From Strigamia acuminata (taxonomy: Eukaryota; Arthropoda; Chilopoda; Geophilomorpha; Linotaeniidae), in assembly GCA_949358305.1 (NCBI GenBank), contig OX442315.1:19060427-19124426 (forward strand): a DNA stretch of 64,000 nt, read 5' to 3'. Shown piece after piece: positions 59,736 to 64,000 of the stretch; the first letter of the stretch is position 1, and each line of letters starts with the position of its first letter. The notes below the pieces were generated by a model. The model was given only the letters and a program-made list of their open reading frames with translations, had not been told where the DNA came from and did not search any database. The translations under genes were made by a program, and so were the position numbers.

Positions 59736-60060
59736 ATTGTGCGCGCTTGCGCATTAACACAGACCTAGCTGACTAGCTCCATCCCATCAGGACAGAGCAA
59801 TTGCTGCAGATATAGTCTCGGGAGGGCCATGCAGCCAGATACTTTGGTCAAGTTGTAGTAGGGTCACGTGATGCTTCTTCATTTGTGCCGTACGCCAGTG
59901 GTCTCTTCCTTTCACTATATGGCCCGATCGTTTACAGTAATCAAACAAATCCTGATACTAGTCTCGCACTTGTAGCACACTCCACCTTATTACAGTGACC
60001 TAACCAAGAAGACTCATAGGAGACCAAACTTCTTGGACCGAGTCTTCTTCGTGCAATCTT
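59736..60060. promoter_or_regulatory. GC-richer island with NRF1-like and E-box sites and two exclusive hairpins
   Basis: GCGCTTGCGCA at 59743-59753 is close to the NRF1 site, and TCACGTGA lies at 59864-59871. At 60004-60049 two perfect stems compete for the same bases: 60006-60015 with 60040-60049 (10 bp) and 60004-60011 with 60029-60036 (8 bp). Candidate enhancer or promoter. No open frame of interest. Confidence 0.3.
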
Positions 60061-60800
60061 TACTTTTTTTATTTTTTTTATTTTTATTTCCTTTTTTTTC
60101 CCCATTCTTTTCCTTTCGTCAGAGGACCGGCTTTAGGCTTTGGTTAGATGGTTGGCCATGGAAAAGGAGGAGCTTAGGTGACGATTCGTTAACTAATCAT
60201 CGTCTTGCGATTCAAGTTGGATGGCTTTGGGCAAATTGGAGTCTTTGGAATGGCAGGGGCTAAATATCTCACGTGGTTCTTAAACTAGAAAAAAAAATTG
60301 TTTTAGAAAAAATGAGAAAATAAAATAAATTCGGAAGCCATGAGGAAATTGAGATTGCAATGTGTGCTCGGAAGCCGTTCACCTCAAGTTAAGATTGAAA
60401 AAAGAGTGTTTGGAATGAAATTATGTAAATAAATGAGGTGAATGGATTAATTACAAGATTGGCTAGGCATGCGTGCAGTAATAGTTTTAGAGACAGCAAG
60501 GAAGGATGTTTACGATGAGATCAGCATCCCGTGAAAGAACGAGGAAGATAGCAACTTCAGTGATGTATGCGCAAAAGCCGCACATATTTTGTTTTCTTAA
60601 TTTTTTGTGTTTTCTAAAGGAATTTCCGTGTAGTTTTTAAAAATAAGTAAGAGCAGGGCTGAATTTTCAGGGATATAACAGCCCGACTTCGCATTGCAAT
60701 AACGTGGACGATTATTCGTCCCATGGCCGTCACAATCCCACAATGCTCTGCACTTGAGATTGTGATGGGACAGTGCGAGGGAATGTGGGATTGAACATGG
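60061..60800. other. AT-rich segment before the tandem repeat
   Basis: Non-coding; nothing specific seen. Confidence 0.4.
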
Positions 60801-61320
60801 AAAGTGCTATCAAAATCCAAAAAAAGGTCATTGAAATGCAAACAAAACCCCAAAAAGGTCGTTGAAGTGCATACAAAACCAAAAAAAAAACTAAAAAGGA
60901 TGTTTAAAATGCAAACAAAAGCAAAAAAATTGAAAAGGATGTTTAAAATGCAAACAAAAGCAAAAAAACTGAAAAGGATGTTTAAAGTGCAATTAAAAAC
61001 AAAAAATAGAATAAATAATGACGTGTGAAACACAATCAGAAACAAAAACAAAAAAAAATCACGTTTGAAGTACAAACAAAACCAAAAAAACTAAAAAATA
61101 ATATTTAAAGTCCAATTAGAAACAAAAATTAAAGTAAATAAGGATGTGTAAGACGCAAACAACAACAAAAACAAAAAAAAACCATGTTGGGGGTGCAAAC
61201 AAAACCAAAAAAATCTAAAAATGATGCTTAAAGTGCAATTAAAAATAAAGAATAAAATAAGTATGGATGTGTAAGGCGCAATCAAAAACAAAAAAACAAA
61301 CAAAGTACGTTGAAATTACA
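60801..61320. repeat. Nested A-rich minisatellite, 39-bp units within a 123-bp higher-order period
   Basis: GGATGTTTAAA starts at 60898, 60937 and 60976, an exact 39-bp period. Further right the related markers GACGTGTG, GATGTGTA and GATGTGTA start at 61020, 61143 and 61266, an exact 123-bp period made of three diverged subunits. Because both periods are multiples of three, open frames persist on both strands: + 60804-61028 repeats a Lys-rich 13-residue unit and minus 60614-61075 repeats a Phe/Leu-rich unit. These frames are by-products of the repeat, not credible genes. Confidence 0.85.
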
Positions 61321-64000
61321 TTTTAAATTTAAAAAAAATTAAATAGAAGCAAACACAATGCAAATCTAAACCACGAGAAGTTCTTTGGTATAGTTGCAAT
61401 GTCTTTGTAAAGTACGTATCGTTCTGTAGTTTCTTTGGTGCGAGGGATGAACAGTCATTAGGCTATTACTATACAGAGGTTCATTAAGAATTTAGTAATT
61501 TTTATGACAGTCTTTATGTAATAAAAATTCTCTTATTACATGTTCACAAGCTGTGACTCGTGGAAAATGTATCGAAACGTGCGACAATATAGATGTAGAA
61601 GTGTAGAAAATATAGTTTACCAAAAATATATAATTTATTTATTTTTATCAAATGATTTATTTAAATCTTTTAGCGAGAGAGAATGAAAAGGTTAATCAAT
61701 AAAATGCACGTTTTGCACATCATAAATTCTAGGAATATTTTAAAAATTGAAGGAAAAATGGCTTTCGCTCGATGTAGCAATTTATTTTAAAATTGAGTAA
61801 ATTTTTTGTAATTGTGTTACATAACATGGGATATCAGGCGTAACCAATTATTCATTTTCATCCGTACATCCGACATAACTTTGCACTTAAAAATAATTTT
61901 TAAAATAGTCGATGCATTGGCAAATATAATTCGGACACAGTTTATTTCTCTGTTTCATATTTGATTTAATCAAAGTCAACGTCTGCTGACGAAAATACAG
62001 TATATGACATCTTAATCCATCGTCCAAGCTTAACTGAACCTAAACTGTCATAAACTTAGCAACTGTCTCTGTATCAGAAACAGAAAATATGAACTAGGGT
62101 ATTTTTCTTCTTCCAATAAGCATTTTGCACCACATTATTTCGTCTTGTAGATACTTGTAACGGATCTAACAATTATTTAGTTTAGCTGTCGTGGGGCGAA
62201 ATTAAATGTAAATTTTGTTGTATTTTTTTCCTAGATGTCTTGTTGAAACACATTTGTCAATGCTTTCAACTGTTCAAATATCCAAATCATGCTTGAAGTA
62301 ATCGATTTTTAGCTCTTGTCAATGGATTTGTAGGATGTTAGTTCCAACAGGTTTGATGAACAATTTGCAATTATTTTCTACAACAGTTGGGTTCAACAAA
62401 AGTATTTGAAAATTTGGTACACATGTCGCAATTAATTGTTTTCTAAAAATGTATTAGGTGACACTAGGAATGTGGGAATGCGTATGATACATTATCCCAT
62501 GTAGGCGGAAAATTAATCACTGTGTAATTTAAATTGCTCATTAAAGTCCAATGCGTGTAGATAATGGATCCAGGTTATGGGTTATGTATATTGTGCGGTG
62601 ATGTTTAGATGATAGTGTCTAGCGTTATGTAAATACCAAACTCAAGTGGGTGTTAAAATAAGAAATATATAATAAGAAAGCGTTAGCAGAAAAAGAAATA
62701 TTAAAAAAAAAAATTGGGCGCATGTACAGAACTATAAATTGCCTTAACCTTTATCCTTTTAAAACAACTTTTTCAAGATTTACTTAACCCTTATAGACTA
62801 GTTGACTCTTATCTGTGTTGGCACAGTCTGAATCTATTAAGGAAGAGTAGCCTAAGCCCGTTGGTTATGGTTGAGGAAAGTGAATTTTAAAAGCGTATTT
62901 TATATGGTAGCAGGTTGAGTAAAATTTGGGTATTACTCTGAATCAAGGGGCAGGTGGTAGGGGTGTAAATTAGATTTTTCTCAGTGGTTGTAAACCGTGC
63001 ATGAGACAATTGCCATGATCTACCCCCAGGATGCTCCACTGGAAAAAGGAAAATGCGCAAAAAGATAAAAATCCAGTGGTTGGCGTGTGTGCATCTTGGC
63101 TCCAGACTGGCGCCGGCGAGTTGCCAGATCCTCGAGCAGGTTCAGAAACAGACGGAATTCAAATTGTTGAGATACGTCTCTTCTAGCACTTTTGACTTTT
63201 TTTTTCTTTTTTTCTCCCTTTTCTACTTCTCTTCGTCTTTTATTAAAGTCGATTCCAACTCTCTTTGTGCACCCCTCGGGAATGTGTTAATTTTTTTCAA
63301 AGTAGTAATTTTGTTGAGTCTGGTCTTGTATGAAAATGAAAACCACTGCTGAATACACGCATGAAAAAAAGGGTCATTTTGTTTTATTCTAGTTAGGGGA
63401 AAAAATGAGATTTGAAACTGAAAAGAAACAAGTTTGAAGTTGGCATTGGCGTGAAAGAAGCTAGCTTGGATAAATCCGTTTTTGTATTTATATTTTTATT
63501 TCTATTTTTAGTGCTGCATAGATGAAAAGAATCATTTTGATTATGCAAGTGCATCACGAGAGAACATGGTGTGTTAACTTAATTAGCAATTTTTGCAGCG
63601 GTACATACTGTGAAAGTGAGGAAAAGATTGCATTTGGAACGGTGTACAATGAAAATTAATTAAATTGCAATCTTTTTCTTAATACTTTTTTTTTAATTTT
63701 TACTTTTTTTGAAAAAGAGTTAATTTTTTTTTTTTTTACTTTTCTTTTTCCATATTTCAACTGAGGTTTAAAAGTCACTGTTGGATCCATGCAATTGCAT
63801 TTAGATGAGTTTGCATTTTTTTCTTCTGCTTTCTCATTCATACGGGACAAGAGAAAATTGTAAAAGGAAATTAAACTTCATAATTTTAGTGCAGATCATT
63901 TCATAACTGCTTTCGAATGTCCGTTTTCATCTCAAAATCTTGCCGAATGATAATACGCACATCGGAGGTTTAAAACTATTTTCCCTAGTAATGATACGAG
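61321..64000. other. Right end of the window
   Basis: Non-coding AT-rich DNA with a GC-richer patch at 63.03-63.18 kb (TGGCGCCGGCG). No abd-A exon or homeobox is present before the edge. Open frames are short and T-driven. Confidence 0.45.

Noticed and set aside
60614-61075. 153-codon minus-strand hydrophobic frame resembling a multi-pass membrane protein
   Set aside because: It is the translation of the A-rich 39-bp tandem repeat; the Phe/Leu repeats follow from the repeat unit.
1-64000. CRISPR array or bacterial operon structure
   Set aside because: No regularly spaced identical repeats and no prokaryotic gene layout; the window is clearly an animal Hox region.

Overview
The window is a piece of an arthropod Hox cluster holding one recognisable protein-coding gene, the posterior Hox gene Abdominal-B (Abd-B), on the + strand at about 9.1-14.4 kb. 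The homeodomain at 11214-11393 is of the Abd-B type, with the NPLEWTGN motif just before it and no YPWM motif. Introns with long T-tracts, AT-rich non-coding DNA and the Abd-B family assignment indicate an arthropod, probably a pancrustacean. I cannot fix the species from this window.

Layout. 1-7.6 kb is AT-rich upstream DNA with one strong CTCF-like site at 6702. 7.6-9.27 kb is a GC/CpG-richer promoter region with NRF1-like and E-box palindromes, a GC-rich hairpin, a GGCTCT repeat and a minimal uORF. The Abd-B coding sequence has two exons (9273-9900 and 11173-11426) encoding an inferred 293 residues. The 3' UTR probably runs to about 14.4 kb. From 14.65 kb to the right edge there is no convincing protein-coding gene. 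By cluster order (Abd-B, then abd-A, transcribed in the same direction) this 49 kb should be the Abd-B/abd-A regulatory interval, the counterpart of Drosophila iab-5 to iab-8. Neither the abd-A homeobox nor the iab-4/iab-8 microRNA was found, so both probably lie further right or elsewhere.

The interval is not featureless. A GC-rich, promoter-like island at 14.65-15.1 kb ends in a perfect U1-type splice donor. Downstream of it much of the + strand is visibly G- and T-rich, which would fit a long + strand non-coding transcript like the Drosophila iab-8 RNA. Two miRNA-like hairpins lie inside it (18361-18429 and 39548-39627), with a third, longer-looped stem beside the second. Three matches to the arthropod CTCF core, all in the same orientation, sit about 20 kb apart at 6.7, 29.1 and 48.7 kb and are candidate domain boundaries. 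There are exon-like segments at 38.83, 49.44 and 54.07 kb, paired Pho/YY1-type sites at 38.85 kb, scattered GTCGTAAA posterior-Hox-type sites, several CpG-richer islands, and a nested 39/123-bp tandem repeat at 60.8-61.3 kb.

Coding claims rest on protein similarity I can read directly. Regulatory and RNA claims are pattern-based candidates. The simple expectations quoted are hand estimates assuming about 35% GC.
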